DNA from: Streptomyces sp. NBC_01231
Lineage (GTDB): Bacteria > Actinomycetota > Actinomycetes > Streptomycetales > Streptomycetaceae
NCBI GenBank assembly: GCA_035999765.1
Contig: CP108521.1
Location: 10,292,001 to 10,356,000, forward strand
Direction of reading: 5' to 3'
DNA length: 64,000 nucleotides
The notes beneath the pieces are model-generated. The model worked only from the letters and a program-made list of their open reading frames with translations. It was not told where the DNA came from and ran no database searches. Each line of letters begins with the position of its first letter. Positions within the stretch are counted from its first letter, which is position 1. This document shows, in pieces, positions 16,588-30,955 of the stretch. The position numbers and the translations under genes are program-made.

Positions 16588-17644
16588 CGACGTCCCGCAG
16601 GCTCCCGGTCTCTTCCAGCAGTTCACGCTGCATCCGGTCGCCGTTGCGCCCGCGCAGCAGCTCGGCGCAGGTCTCGCGGGCCCGGTCCAGGTCCCCGCTG
16701 TCGGCGAGGGCGTCCTCGACATGCTGGAGCAGGGCCCGGACCACCGTCTCCGCGGGCATCCGCCGCATGGTCGCGGGGTGCAGCAACTCCTCGTTGAGGC
16801 CGGAGCGCGCGGCACGCCAGGAGGCCAGCCGCAGCAGGCTCACGCTGTGCCCGGCGGGGTCCACGCCCGCCCGCCACTGTCGTGCGGCGGTCTCGACGAG
16901 CCCGCGCGTGAGGGTGGCGACGAGTACCGCGGTGTCGGCCCGCAGGCAGACGTCCGACACCCGGATCTCCACGGTCGGGTAGTTCCGGGAGAGCCGGGCG
17001 TCGAAGTAGATCATGCCCTCGTCGAGGATGACCCCCGTGGCCACCATCTCCGAGACCCTGCGGTGATAGCGCTCGGCCGACCGGAAGGGTTCGGTCGGAC
17101 CGGCCGACGGCCACCGCTGCCACACCCGGCTCCGATAGCTGCTGTAAAGCGTGTCCTGGCCCTGCCAGAAAGGGGAGTTGGCACTCAGCGCGGACAGCAC
17201 CGACAGCCAGGGCTGGATCCGGTCGATGACGGCGACGCCCTCCTCGTCGGACTCCACGGACACATGCACATGACAGCCCATGACCATCTGTTCCTGGGTG
17301 GCGATCCCGTACTGTTCCGCCATCCACTGGTACCTGCGGCCCGTGGCCACGGAGGGGCTGACGGGCAGTGGTGACGTGGCCAGCGCGGCGACGGCACAGC
17401 CGCTCCCTCCGGCGTGCCGGGCCGCCTCCTTGCGGCAGCGGACGATCTCCGTGCGCAGCTCCTCCATGCCGGACTGCGGATGCGTCGCGAACTCGAGCAT
17501 CTGGTTGTGCAGTTCCTTCTCGAAGACGTCCTGATCGGGGCCGTCCTGCGCGGCACTGGCGAGGACCGCGGAGGACATTGCCTGCGGTTCGCCCGTCTCC
17601 GGGTCGACCAGGAGGAGTTCCTCCTCCACTCCGACGGTGCGCAC
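16556..17644 (-). CDS. YbdK-type carboxylate-amine ligase (GCS2 family)
   Basis: 362 residues, glutamate-cysteine ligase family 2. Motifs: VGVEEELLLVD at the N-terminus, ELHNQMLEFATHPQ, MGCHVHVSVES and NYPTVEIRVSDVCL, which build the ATP-grasp-like active site. The family ligates an amine to the gamma-carboxylate of glutamate; E. coli YbdK has weak gamma-glutamylcysteine activity, and the true product here is unknown. I chose GTG at 17644 (reading MRTVGVEEE as in relatives) over GTG at 17653. It lies 114 bases downstream of glgB on the same strand, perhaps in the same transcript. Confidence 0.85.
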   Translation of the reverse strand: MRTVGVEEELLLVDPETGEPQAMSSAVLASAAQDGPDQDVFEKELHNQMLEFATHPQSGMEELRTEIVRCRKEAARHAGGSGCAVAALATSPLPVSPSVATGRRYQWMAEQYGIATQEQMVMGCHVHVSVESDEEGVAVIDRIQPWLSVLSALSANSPFWQGQDTLYSSYRSRVWQRWPSAGPTEPFRSAERYHRRVSEMVATGVILDEGMIYFDARLSRNYPTVEIRVSDVCLRADTAVLVATLTRGLVETAARQWRAGVDPAGHSVSLLRLASWRAARSGLNEELLHPATMRRMPAETVVRALLQHVEDALADSGDLDRARETCAELLRGRNGDRMQRELLEETGSLRDVVTECVRQTQG

Positions 17645-17758
17645 GTGATGCACCCCTTCTCTGGTCTCTCGGCGGCGGTGACGACCAGCCTGGCCCGGTC
17701 GTACGACCCCGACTGCCCCTCCGGAGCCGTCCGAACACCTTCCGTCGCCGTACGGGCC

Positions 17759-19969
17759 CTACAAGGAGTGTGATGTCAGCCAGACCGTCGCGAGGGGCGG
17801 CAGGGTCAGCCGGACGGCGCCGTCCTCGGGCTTGAGCGGCTCGGGGTGGGTGACGTCGCCACCGCCGTACCGGCCGGCGTCGGTGTTGAGGACCTCGTAC
17901 CAGGCGTCGACGTCGTCCGGGACGGCCAGCCGGTAGTCGTGGCGCACCACGGGGGAGAAATTGGAGACAGCCAGCAGGGGGGAGCCCTCGGCGTCGAACC
18001 TCAGGAAGGCGAAGACGTTGTCCTCGGCGGCGTCCCCCACGACCCACCGGAATCCGGACGGGTCGGTGTCGCGCTGCCACAGCGCCGGGGTGTGCAGGTA
18101 GACGGTGTTGAGGTCGCGGACCAGGTCACGGACGCCGCGGTGGTCGGCCTCCGCCCCGTACGCCGGGTCCAGCAGCCACCACTCCGGCCCGTGCGCCTCG
18201 GACCACTCCGCGCCCTGTGCGAACTCCTGGCCCATGAAGAGGAGTTGTTTGCCGGGGTGGGCCCACATGAAGCCCAGGTAGGCACGGTGGGTGGCGCGCC
18301 GCTGCCACCAGTCGCCCGGCATCTTCGACACGAGGGCCTGCTTGCCGTGGACGACCTCGTCGTGCGAGATGGGCAGGACGAAGTTCTCGCTGTACGCGTA
18401 CACCATCGAGAAGGTCATCTCGTTGTGGTGGTACTTGCGGTGCACCGGCTCCTTGCCGATGTACTGCAGAGAGTCGTGCATCCAGCCCATGTTCCACTTC
18501 AGCCCGAATCCCAGTCCGCCGCTGTCGGTCGGCCGGGTCACCCCGCCCCACGCCGTGGACTCCTCGGCGATCGTCACCACCCCAGGGGTCCGCCGGTACA
18601 CGGTCGCGTTCATCTCCTGGAGGAACGCCATGGCGTCCAGGTCCTCGCGGCCGCCGAACACATTGGGCGTCCACTGTCCCGAGTCACGCGAGTAGTCGAG
18701 GTAGAGCATGGAGGCGACGGCGTCCACCCGCAGGCCGTCGATGTGGAACTCCTCGCACCAGTACACGGCGTTGGCGACCAGGAAGTTGCGCACCTCGACC
18801 CGGCCGAAGTCGAACTCGTAGGTCCCCCAGTCCGGATGCTCCGCACGCCGGTCGTCGCCCGGCTCGTACAGTGGGTCCCCGTCGAACCGGGCCAGCGCCC
18901 AGTCGTCCTTGGGGAAGTGCGCCGGCACCCAGTCCATGATCACCCCGATTCCGGCCCGGTGCAGGGCGTCGACGAGGTACCTGAAGTCGTCGGGGGTGCC
19001 GAGCCGGGCGGTGGGGGCGTAGAAGCCGGTGACCTGGTAGCCCCAGGACCCGCCGAAGGGATGCTCGGCGACCGGCATCAGCTCCACATGGGTGAAGCCA
19101 AGGTCCTTCACGTACGCCGGCAGCTCCTCGGCGAGCTGACGATACGTCAGTCCAGGTCGCCAGGACGCTAGATGGATCTCGTACACCGAGAACGGCGCCT
19201 CGTGCACGGGGACATCACCACGCCGGGCCATCCACTCCCGGTCACTCCACTCGTAGTGCGACGAGGTCACGATGGACGCCGTGTCGGGCGGCGTCTCGGT
19301 GCGGCGGGCCATCGGGTCCGCCTTCAGGAACCGGCCGCCGTACCGGGAGGTGATCTCGAACTTGTACCGCACGCCCTCGCCGATGCCGGGCAGGAAGAGT
19401 TCCCACACACCGGACGCACCGAGGGACCGCATCGGGAACGCCTGCCCGTCCCAGAACGTGAACTCGGCCGCGACCCGCACGCCTCGCGCGTTCGGCGCCC
19501 ACACCGTGAACCGGGTCCCGGCGACGCCCTCGTGGTTCATCGGCTCGGCCCCCAGCGCCTTCCACAGCTGCTCGTGCCGGCCTTCACGGATGAGGTGGAG
19601 GTCGGTCTCGCCGAGGGCGGGCAGGAACCGGTACGGGTCGTGCACCTCCTGCTCCTCGTCCGCGTACGCCACCAGCAGCGTGTACGCGGGGATCCCGTCG
19701 AGCGGCAGGACGCCGGCGAAGAGCCCGTCGCCCTCCGAGGCCAGCCCGCTGCGCTCGCCGTCGATCACGACGCTCACCGAGCGGGCGACGGGGCGCAGTG
19801 CCCGGAAGACGATCCCGCCCGGTACGGGGTGGGCGCCCAGCAGCGCGTGCGGGTCGTGATGGGCGCCCGACAGCAGACGCCCGCGTTCGGCGGGGTCGAG
19901 GGGTGGGGCCGTACCGCATCGGGCGGGTCCGGACGGCTCGGGCAGCGAGGTGTCGTCGCGCAGGGCCAC
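17759..19969 (-). CDS. glgB: 1,4-alpha-glucan branching enzyme
   Basis: 736 residues. Two N-terminal CBM48-like domains (about 30-225) precede the GH13 barrel and a C-terminal beta domain. Catalytic residues are Asp416 ([11 protein letters not shown]), Glu469 (IAEES) and Asp537 (ISHDEVVHG), each 11 positions from the E. coli GlgB triad. It makes alpha-1,6 branches on the linear glucan built by GlgE. GTG at 19969 has GGAGA ahead. It starts three bases after the mak stop and is the fourth gene of glgE-treS-mak-glgB. The N-terminus is longer than in E. coli, as usual in actinomycetes. Confidence 0.95.
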   Translation of the reverse strand: MALRDDTSLPEPSGPARCGTAPPLDPAERGRLLSGAHHDPHALLGAHPVPGGIVFRALRPVARSVSVVIDGERSGLASEGDGLFAGVLPLDGIPAYTLLVAYADEEQEVHDPYRFLPALGETDLHLIREGRHEQLWKALGAEPMNHEGVAGTRFTVWAPNARGVRVAAEFTFWDGQAFPMRSLGASGVWELFLPGIGEGVRYKFEITSRYGGRFLKADPMARRTETPPDTASIVTSSHYEWSDREWMARRGDVPVHEAPFSVYEIHLASWRPGLTYRQLAEELPAYVKDLGFTHVELMPVAEHPFGGSWGYQVTGFYAPTARLGTPDDFRYLVDALHRAGIGVIMDWVPAHFPKDDWALARFDGDPLYEPGDDRRAEHPDWGTYEFDFGRVEVRNFLVANAVYWCEEFHIDGLRVDAVASMLYLDYSRDSGQWTPNVFGGREDLDAMAFLQEMNATVYRRTPGVVTIAEESTAWGGVTRPTDSGGLGFGLKWNMGWMHDSLQYIGKEPVHRKYHHNEMTFSMVYAYSENFVLPISHDEVVHGKQALVSKMPGDWWQRRATHRAYLGFMWAHPGKQLLFMGQEFAQGAEWSEAHGPEWWLLDPAYGAEADHRGVRDLVRDLNTVYLHTPALWQRDTDPSGFRWVVGDAAEDNVFAFLRFDAEGSPLLAVSNFSPVVRHDYRLAVPDDVDAWYEVLNTDAGRYGGGDVTHPEPLKPEDGAVRLTLPPLATVWLTSHSL

Positions 19970-19972
19970 GGG

Positions 19973-21331
19973 TCAGTCTCCTCTCACGGCGAGACGTTCG
20001 ATCGCCGCCATGGGTACCGGGAGCCAGTTCGGGCGGTGCCTGGCTTCGTAAAGGACTTCGTACACAGCTCGGTCGGTCTCATAGGCACGCAGCAGTCCGT
20101 GTTTCTTGCGCGGATCCCATCCGGCGCGGCCGGCGTAGCCCGCGCAGAACGCCTCCCGGCAACGACGCGCCCACTCCGGACGCCAGGGGCGGCGCTGGCG
20201 GGCCGCGTAGTCGAAGGAGCGCAGCATCCCGGCGATGTCCCGCACCGGGGACTGGACGCCGCGCCGCTCGGCGAGCGGGCGGGACGGCTCGCCCTCGAAG
20301 TCGATCACGAACCACTCGCGACCGGCCCGCAGCACCTGCCCCAGGTGCAGATCGCCGTGGATGCGCTGGGCCGGCGGGCCGGGGTCGCAGGCGACCAGCG
20401 CGCCGAAGGCGCCCCGCAGCCCGGGGACGAACGGCTTGAGGGCCGGGACACAGTGCGCGGCGGCGTCCAGCCGCTCGGTCATCGCCGCCGCCGTCCGGCC
20501 GCTCTCGTCGTGGGCACCGGTCGGGAAGGCCGAGGCCAGCGCGAGGTGCACCTCCGCCGTGGCCTGTCCCAGCTGGTGCGCCTGCACGGTGAAGTCGTCA
20601 CCGGTGGCCAGTGCGCGCAGGGCCAGCGCCCAGCCGTCGGAGGCGTCCCGCAGGTACGGCTGAAGCACCCCCAGCGTGGCCTCCTGCGGATGCGTGGTCC
20701 GGAACCAGGCCACCGGGGCGGGCACCCGGCGGCAGCCCTGACTGGTCAGCGCGCCCGGCACCTCCAGGTCGGGGTTGATCCCGGGCTGGACGCGTCTGAA
20801 AAGCTTCAGGATGAACTCGTCGCCGTACACCAGCGAGGAGTTGGACTGCTCGGCGTCCAGCAGCCGCGGCGGCAGCCCGCCCGGCACCGGCACGGACGGG
20901 TCGCCCTCGAACCGCAGCGGACCGGCGGAGCCCGGGTGCCGCAGCCTTTCCAGGAGCAGCTGCGCCGACCGGGGGTCGTGCAGGGCGTCGTAGACCGTCA
21001 GATCGGCGAACGGTCCCTGCTCCGCGCGGCCGATGAGTGCCCGGCCCAGACGCGGCGACAGGTGCTTGCGTATGCCGAGCAGCAGCTGGTAGCAGTCGCC
21101 GTCGGGGGCGCCGCCGGGGATCGGCGCCGCCGAGCGACCGGTGTGCACCAGCAGGTGCAGACAGCCCGGGAACAGTTCGGTCATCGACAGCAGACCGAGT
21201 TCCGTGACGGGCCGGTCCTTGCCCGCGAACCAGCGCTGCCGGGGCAGCCACTCCCGCAGCAGGTCGCCGAGCGACAGCATCGGGTCGCCGACGACCGTAT
21301 GTCCGGGGCCGAGGAATGCGGTCTTCGGCAT
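19973..21331 (-). CDS. mak: Maltokinase
   Basis: 452 residues. It phosphorylates maltose from TreS with ATP to give alpha-maltose 1-phosphate, the donor for GlgE. The kinase fold is visible: an N-terminal cap (WLPRQRWFAGKDRP), the hinge region, the catalytic loop IHGDLHLGQVL and the metal-binding loop FVIDFEGEP. ATG at 21331 has AAGGAAAGGG ahead; an 8-residue longer reading has no ribosome site. It sits 28 bases after treS and three before glgB. Also called pep2 in older Streptomyces annotation. Confidence 0.92.
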   Translation of the reverse strand: MPKTAFLGPGHTVVGDPMLSLGDLLREWLPRQRWFAGKDRPVTELGLLSMTELFPGCLHLLVHTGRSAAPIPGGAPDGDCYQLLLGIRKHLSPRLGRALIGRAEQGPFADLTVYDALHDPRSAQLLLERLRHPGSAGPLRFEGDPSVPVPGGLPPRLLDAEQSNSSLVYGDEFILKLFRRVQPGINPDLEVPGALTSQGCRRVPAPVAWFRTTHPQEATLGVLQPYLRDASDGWALALRALATGDDFTVQAHQLGQATAEVHLALASAFPTGAHDESGRTAAAMTERLDAAAHCVPALKPFVPGLRGAFGALVACDPGPPAQRIHGDLHLGQVLRAGREWFVIDFEGEPSRPLAERRGVQSPVRDIAGMLRSFDYAARQRRPWRPEWARRCREAFCAGYAGRAGWDPRKKHGLLRAYETDRAVYEVLYEARHRPNWLPVPMAAIERLAVRGD

Positions 21332-21359
21332 GGTGACCCTTCCTTTCGTCGGCACACGC

Positions 21360-25090
<3,731 letters not shown>

Positions 25091-25167
25091 ATGTGACACC
25101 TCCACCGTGCTCGACTGGGCCGGGCGCATGGCCCGGGAAGGGGAAACGAAGCTGCGCCGGAAGGTGT

Positions 25168-25467
25168 CTACCTTCCGACGGGAGACCGCCGGCCCGATAC
25201 CGGTGGACCCCGTCTGGCGACCGGTCGCGGACCGGGTCGCTCGCTCTCCTCCCGGAGGTAGGCGACGAGCGTGGACCGCAGATAGCGTTCTGCGGCGTCC
25301 GCGGCCTCGCGTGCGCATCGCTTCCCCATCAGCACGCAGAGGGTGTAGCCCGAGTCCTCGAAGGTGGACCGGATCCGGCAGTCGGCGGGGGCCGCGAGCA
25401 TCCTGCGTTCCCACGCCCGGTAGCGCCGCAGATGCCGGGCCACTTCGGCTTTGGCCGGTAGCAGCAT
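25168..25467 (-). CDS. DUF5133 protein
   Basis: 99 residues, start taken at ATG 25467 (MLLPAKAEVARHLRRYRAWE). The conserved DUF5133 core follows: RIRSTFEDSGYTLCVLMGKR and CAREAADAAERYL, helical with two cysteines. Function unknown; the family is Streptomyces-specific and is often found near regulators and secondary metabolism genes. A longer start at 25566 (GTG) is possible but adds only an arginine/proline-rich stretch. It lies 77 bases upstream of glgE on the same strand. Confidence 0.7.
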   Translation of the reverse strand: MLLPAKAEVARHLRRYRAWERRMLAAPADCRIRSTFEDSGYTLCVLMGKRCAREAADAAERYLRSTLVAYLREESERPGPRPVARRGPPVSGRRSPVGR

Positions 25468-25764
25468 GGTGCCGTTCACCTTCCCGGGCTCGATGGCGCG
25501 TCTCCCGACCGTCGGGCGGCCGTGCGCGGACACGCGCGGATCCGTTGCGGACATCGAGGTCTTCACACATGGTGCATGCGTTGTGACTCAACGTCTTGTT
25601 GGATCTTCAACCACCTCGGTCGGGTGCTCGTGTTGCACGAATGGCGTAGCACGCCGACCCTTGAGATGACTCAGAAGCGATCAGTGCTCACGCTTCGTGT
25701 CCGGGGCCCGGCCCCGCAGGGGACGAGGCGAAGCGAGAGCTTCGCCGGTGAGGAGCCAACGACG
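25468..25764. promoter_or_regulatory. Divergent control region of the two alpha-glucan transcripts
   Basis: 297 bases between DUF5133-glgE and the HATPase-glgX pair. GGCGAAGC (25727-25734), GAGA, GCTTCGCC (25739-25746) is a perfect 8-bp hairpin capped by a GNRA tetraloop, 18 bases before the plus-strand ATG. The 25580-25660 stretch is AT-richer than its surroundings and is the likely core promoter area, but I cannot assign -35/-10 boxes with confidence. Confidence 0.45.
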
Positions 25765-26273
25765 ATGAACACCGCAGTGCCCTGCTACTACCACCTCGAC
25801 CTCGAGGTCAGCCCGGAACGCGTCGGACAGGTCAGGCGCATCCTGGCCGCCCATCTCCGCCACTGGGATCTGGAGCCCCTGGTCGAGCCCGTCTGTCGAG
25901 GTACAGAACTGCTGCTGAGGGCCATAGACGAGCACGCCACCGACAAGAACACGTCGATCGAGATGTGGTGGAACGGCCAGCACCTCATCACCGCCATCAG
26001 TGAGAACGACTGTGACCTGCGCCCCGACCAGGACCTGCGCGGCTGTCTCGAGCACATCGCCGCGATGAGCGACGGTTGGGGCTGCTGCGCCACCGGCACC
26101 GGCAGCAAGGTCATCTGGTTCTCCCAGCGAGCCCGCGCCGGCGAACGCGTCCCGCTGGTGGCCACCGCGCCCGAGCCCGATCTGCGTGAGGTTCTCCAGG
26201 TACCGCGAGAGGTCCGGGTCGCGGCCCTGGCCGGACCGGTCAGTACTCCGGACGGCGTCCTGGAGGACGCCCG

Positions 26274-26277
<4 letters not shown>
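25765..26277 (+). CDS. Degenerate HATPase (RsbW-like) protein coupled to glgX
   Basis: 170 residues. The order of motifs follows RsbW-type ATPases: GTELLLRAIDEHA in place of the N-box, ISENDCDLRP in place of DxS, and AAMSDGWGCCATGTGSKVIWF as the last lid and strand. However the ATP/magnesium-binding asparagine of the N-box is replaced by arginine and the first G-box is lost, so kinase activity is doubtful. It may be a binding-only regulator. ATG at 25765 has GAGGAG about ten bases ahead. Its stop overlaps the glgX start (GTGA). The C-terminal 40 residues are family-specific tail. Confidence 0.65.
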
Positions 26278-28412
<2,135 letters not shown>

Positions 28413-28464
28413 GGCGGGTCGGCGCGGAAAGCTGGGGGCGGTCGGACTCGCGGGCCGGGGCATC

Positions 28465-28520
28465 GCGCCCCTAAGGAGCGCGGGGAACCGCGCGACCAGC
28501 CACGACGGACCCGCACCCGA
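28465..28520. repeat. Streptomyces-type dispersed intergenic repeat
   Basis: The stretch around GCGCGGGGAACCGCGCGACC followed by AGCCACGACGGACCCGCA resembles, from memory, a short sequence found many times between genes in Streptomyces genomes. It contains GCGCGG-GGAA-CCGCGC (28478-28493), a 6-bp stem with a GNRA loop. It follows glgX and precedes a convergent gene, where it may act as a terminator. Confidence 0.55.
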
Positions 28521-28577
28521 GGCACGGCCTCACCGATACGGCGTCGCATGACCCGGCTCCCTCAGCCGGAGGCGCGG

Positions 28578-29381
28578 TCAGCGTTCGCGGCGTGAGGTCA
28601 CCGTGAACTGTGCCCCGTCCGGGTCGCGCAGTACGGCCTCGTCGCTGCCCTTCGACAGCACGCTGCCGCCATGCACCTCCGCGGCCCGTGTGCAGGCCGA
28701 CACGTCCGCGACCGCGAAGTGGACCTGCCAGTGCGGCCGGATCGTCGGATCGGGAGCCGACCCCAGCGCCCCCGACTCGATCCGGGCCACGATGTCCCCG
28801 CGGCTGCGCAGCACGACCTCGCCGCCCTCGTAGTGGACCTCGCAGCAGCCGGGGCGCTCCGAGGCCCAGTCGAGGACCTCGCCGTAGAAGATGGCCGCGT
28901 CGAAGGCGTCCCGGGTGTGGAGCCTTATGAAGGCCGGCTGGGCCTCCCGCCAGCTCTCCCAGTCGGCGATCAGCTCACCCTCCCAGATGCCGAAGGTGGC
29001 CCCGTCCCGGTCGGCCAGCAGAGCCGCCCGTCCGGGCGGGAGGGACAGCGGCCCGACCGCCGTGGTGCCGCCGCGTTCCTGCGCCCGCGACGCGGCCTCG
29101 TCGGCGCTGGGCACGGCGAAGTAGGGCGTCCAGGCGACGGCCATCTGCCACATGCTGGCCACCGCGGCGATCCCGGCCACCGGGGTGCCGTCCGCCAGCG
29201 CCATGCGGAAGCGGTCACCGAGCCTCGCCCGCTGCCACTGCCAGCCCAGCACGGCCGTGTAGAACCCCACGGTCGCATCCACGTCGCGGCTGGTCAGGCT
29301 CACCCAGCAGGGCGCACCGAACACCGAGTGCGTGGACGTGACGTCCTTCGTCGCGCGGTAGGGGCTCGCGTGGTGCTTCAT
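28578..29381 (-). CDS. VOC-superfamily protein with two domains
   Basis: 267 residues, two consecutive glyoxalase/bleomycin-resistance (VOC) modules at about 20-130 and 150-262. The first contains GAPCWVSLTSRDVDATVGFY and the second PAFIRLHTRDAFDAAIFYGE and VLRDPDGAQFTVT. VOC proteins bind divalent metal and act in epoxide, dioxygenase or antibiotic-binding roles. The ligand here is unknown. ATG at 29381 with AGGA ahead. A near-perfect SigB-type promoter lies about 83 bases upstream, which makes this a likely stress-regulon member. Confidence 0.8.
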   Translation of the reverse strand: MKHHASPYRATKDVTSTHSVFGAPCWVSLTSRDVDATVGFYTAVLGWQWQRARLGDRFRMALADGTPVAGIAAVASMWQMAVAWTPYFAVPSADEAASRAQERGGTTAVGPLSLPPGRAALLADRDGATFGIWEGELIADWESWREAQPAFIRLHTRDAFDAAIFYGEVLDWASERPGCCEVHYEGGEVVLRSRGDIVARIESGALGSAPDPTIRPHWQVHFAVADVSACTRAAEVHGGSVLSKGSDEAVLRDPDGAQFTVTSRRER

Positions 29382-29463
29382 GTCAGTCGCGTCCTGCTCT
29401 CGTCGGCCGGGGGCCACGGTCTCGTCCCAGTGTCCGACCGGAACCGCTCGGGGCGCCTGCCGA

Positions 29464-29487
29464 GTACCCCGGTGGCGCCACCGAAAC
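29464..29487 (-). promoter_or_regulatory. SigB-type promoter with palindromic spacer
   Basis: On the minus strand: GTTT (29487-29484), 14-base spacer, GGGTAC (29469-29464), an exact match to GNNT-N14-16-GGGTAC/T with the strong GTTT -35. The spacer CGGTGGCGCCACCG is itself a perfect 14-bp palindrome, so a repressor could sit between the two boxes. Drives the VOC gene. Confidence 0.65.
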
Positions 29488-29546
29488 GATGGCCCGTATG
29501 CGCCCCGTCGGGTGGCGAGGGACCGGCCGGGTGACAGGATGGAAAC

Positions 29547-29882
29547 GTGTCCCGCGTACCGCACGAGCCCGGCGACGAGTCGGACCGCATCTTCGCGCTG
29601 CAGGAAGAGGTCGACCAGCTCAAGGAAGCCGTCGCCTCGCACGCCGTCGTGGACCAGGCGATCGGCATGGTCGTCGCGCTCGGCCGAGTCGCCCCCGACC
29701 AGGGGTGGGAGGTACTGAAAGACGTCTCCCAGCACACCAACATCAAGCTCCGCGACGTCGCGGAGCTGATCCTCCTCTGGGGACGGGCCGGAGAAATGCC
29801 CCCGGAGATCCGCGCGGAGCTCGAAGACGCCCTCGACCGGTACGGGCCCACACAGATCCCGGGAGCGCCGCCGCACGAGTGA
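29547..29882 (+). CDS. ANTAR-domain protein
   Basis: 111 residues. A short coiled coil (IFALQEEVDQLKEAV) leads into an ANTAR domain (about 35-85: DQAIGMVVALGRVAPDQGWEVLKDVSQHTNIKLRDVA). ANTAR proteins bind tandem RNA hexaloops and stop transcription terminators from forming. No receiver or GAF domain is attached, so input must come from a partner. GTG at 29547; CAGGAT ends seven bases ahead, so the mRNA may be leaderless. The stop lies within a 12-bp hairpin. Confidence 0.8.
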   Translation: MSRVPHEPGDESDRIFALQEEVDQLKEAVASHAVVDQAIGMVVALGRVAPDQGWEVLKDVSQHTNIKLRDVAELILLWGRAGEMPPEIRAELEDALDRYGPTQIPGAPPHE

Positions 29883-29894
29883 CGGCGGCGCTCC
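29862..29894. terminator. Hairpin spanning the ANTAR gene stop
   Basis: GGAGCGCCGCCG (29862-29873), 9-base loop, CGGCGGCGCTCC (29883-29894): a perfect 12-bp stem that encloses the stop codon. It lies between convergent genes and can serve both. Confidence 0.6.
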
Positions 29895-29901
29895 GCGCGG
29901 C

Positions 29902-30693
29902 TCAGCCGGCGTCGGCGAGGACCTCCTCGCGCAGCCGGTCGAAGCAGCCGCTGAGCAGTCGGGAGACATGCATCTGCGAGATGCCGAGCTGCTCGGCGAT
30001 GGTGCTCTGGGTCATGCCCCGGAAGAAACGCAGATACAGAATGGTCCGCTCGCGCTCCGGCAGCGCCTCAAGGCAGGGCCGCACAGCCACCCGGTCGACG
30101 ACGGTCTCGAAGGCGGGGTCCGGAGCGCCGATCGCGTCCCCCAGCGCGTACCCGTCGGTGCCGGGCATCTCGGCCTCCAGCGACAGCGCGGAGAAGCACT
30201 CCAGCGCCTCCATGCCGGTACGGGCCTCGTCCTCGGTCATCTGCGCGTACGCCGCGATCTCCGCCACCGTCGGAGCTCGCCCCGGAATCGTCTGCGACAG
30301 CTCCTTGGCGGCCCGGCGCACCCGGTTGCGCAGGTCCTGGACGCGGCGCGGGACGTGCAGCGTCCACATGTGGTCGCGGAAGTGGCGCTTGATCTCACCG
30401 GTGATGGTCGGCACGGCGTAGGCCTCGAAGGCGCAGCCTCGCGCCGGGTCGTAGTGGTCGACGGCCTTGACCAGTCCGAGGGCCGCCACTTGGTAGAGGT
30501 CCTCCAGGGACTCGCCGCGCCCCCGGAACCGGACCGCGATGCGTTCCGCCATGGGCAGCCAGAGCTCGACCACCGCGTCCCGCAACGCCTTGCGCTCCGG
30601 ACCGTCGGGCAGCGCCGTGAGCCGTTCGAAGTCGGCAGCGGTGTCGGGGGCGTCGTCGTGCGGGTGCGGCTTCGTTCGGCCAGTGACAGGCAT
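29902..30693 (-). CDS. sigG: SigB/F/G-family RNA polymerase sigma factor
   Basis: 263 residues, sigma-70 group 3. Region 2 reads LEDLYQVAALGLVKAVDHYDP and the DNA-melting part EAYAVPTITGEIKRHFRDHMW. Region 3 is LSQTIPGRAPTVAEIAAYAQM, and region 4 LPERERTILYLRFFRGMTQSTIAEQLGISQMHVSRLL. This is the partner-switched stress/sporulation sigma family. The symbol follows S. coelicolor SigG by remembered gene order and is tentative. ATG at 30693 has GGGAGG nine bases ahead; the 43 extra upstream codons lack support. No anti-sigma gene is adjacent, so its controller is probably one of the RsbW-like proteins elsewhere. Confidence 0.88.
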   Translation of the reverse strand: MPVTGRTKPHPHDDAPDTAADFERLTALPDGPERKALRDAVVELWLPMAERIAVRFRGRGESLEDLYQVAALGLVKAVDHYDPARGCAFEAYAVPTITGEIKRHFRDHMWTLHVPRRVQDLRNRVRRAAKELSQTIPGRAPTVAEIAAYAQMTEDEARTGMEALECFSALSLEAEMPGTDGYALGDAIGAPDPAFETVVDRVAVRPCLEALPERERTILYLRFFRGMTQSTIAEQLGISQMHVSRLLSGCFDRLREEVLADAG

Positions 30694-30830
30694 GCTGCCC
30701 GCCTCCCTCAGCAGGTGCTGGATGGACAGACTCCGTGGGGGTCCGGGCACGGCCCTCGCGGAGTACACCCGGGGCCCAGCCGGCCGGACTTCCCACGGCC
30801 GTGCCTCCTGTCCGAAGCACATATGCCCAT

Positions 30831-30855
30831 ATTCCCGGCACTAGCGGCTCAAAAC
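30831..30855 (-). promoter_or_regulatory. SigB-like promoter candidate upstream of the sigma gene
   Basis: On the minus strand: GTTT (30855-30852), 15 bases, GGGAAT (30836-30831), one mismatch from GGGTAT. It is 138 bases before the sigma start and would allow self-activation or cross-activation. Confidence 0.4.
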
Positions 30856-30922
30856 AACCCCGGGGATCGCCGTGCCGACCCGCGACCGCCCCGCGCTCAG
30901 CTCTTGACCGTCTCTTGAGGTT

Positions 30923-30947
30923 CGTTACCTCTGCTACAGAGGTAACG
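30923..30947. promoter_or_regulatory. MarR operator: perfect 11-bp dyad
   Basis: CGTTACCTCTG (30923-30933), CTA, CAGAGGTAACG (30937-30947). It ends eight bases before the GTG of the MarR gene, so it must overlap the promoter or transcript start. This is the standard arrangement for autorepression of a MarR-ABC operon. Confidence 0.8.
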
Positions 30948-30955
30948 TCGATCCT

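Noticed and set aside
25091..25591. Extension of GlgE by about 170 residues
   Set aside because: It is arginine-rich, overlaps DUF5133 and has no GlgE similarity; GGAGG marks ATG 25090.
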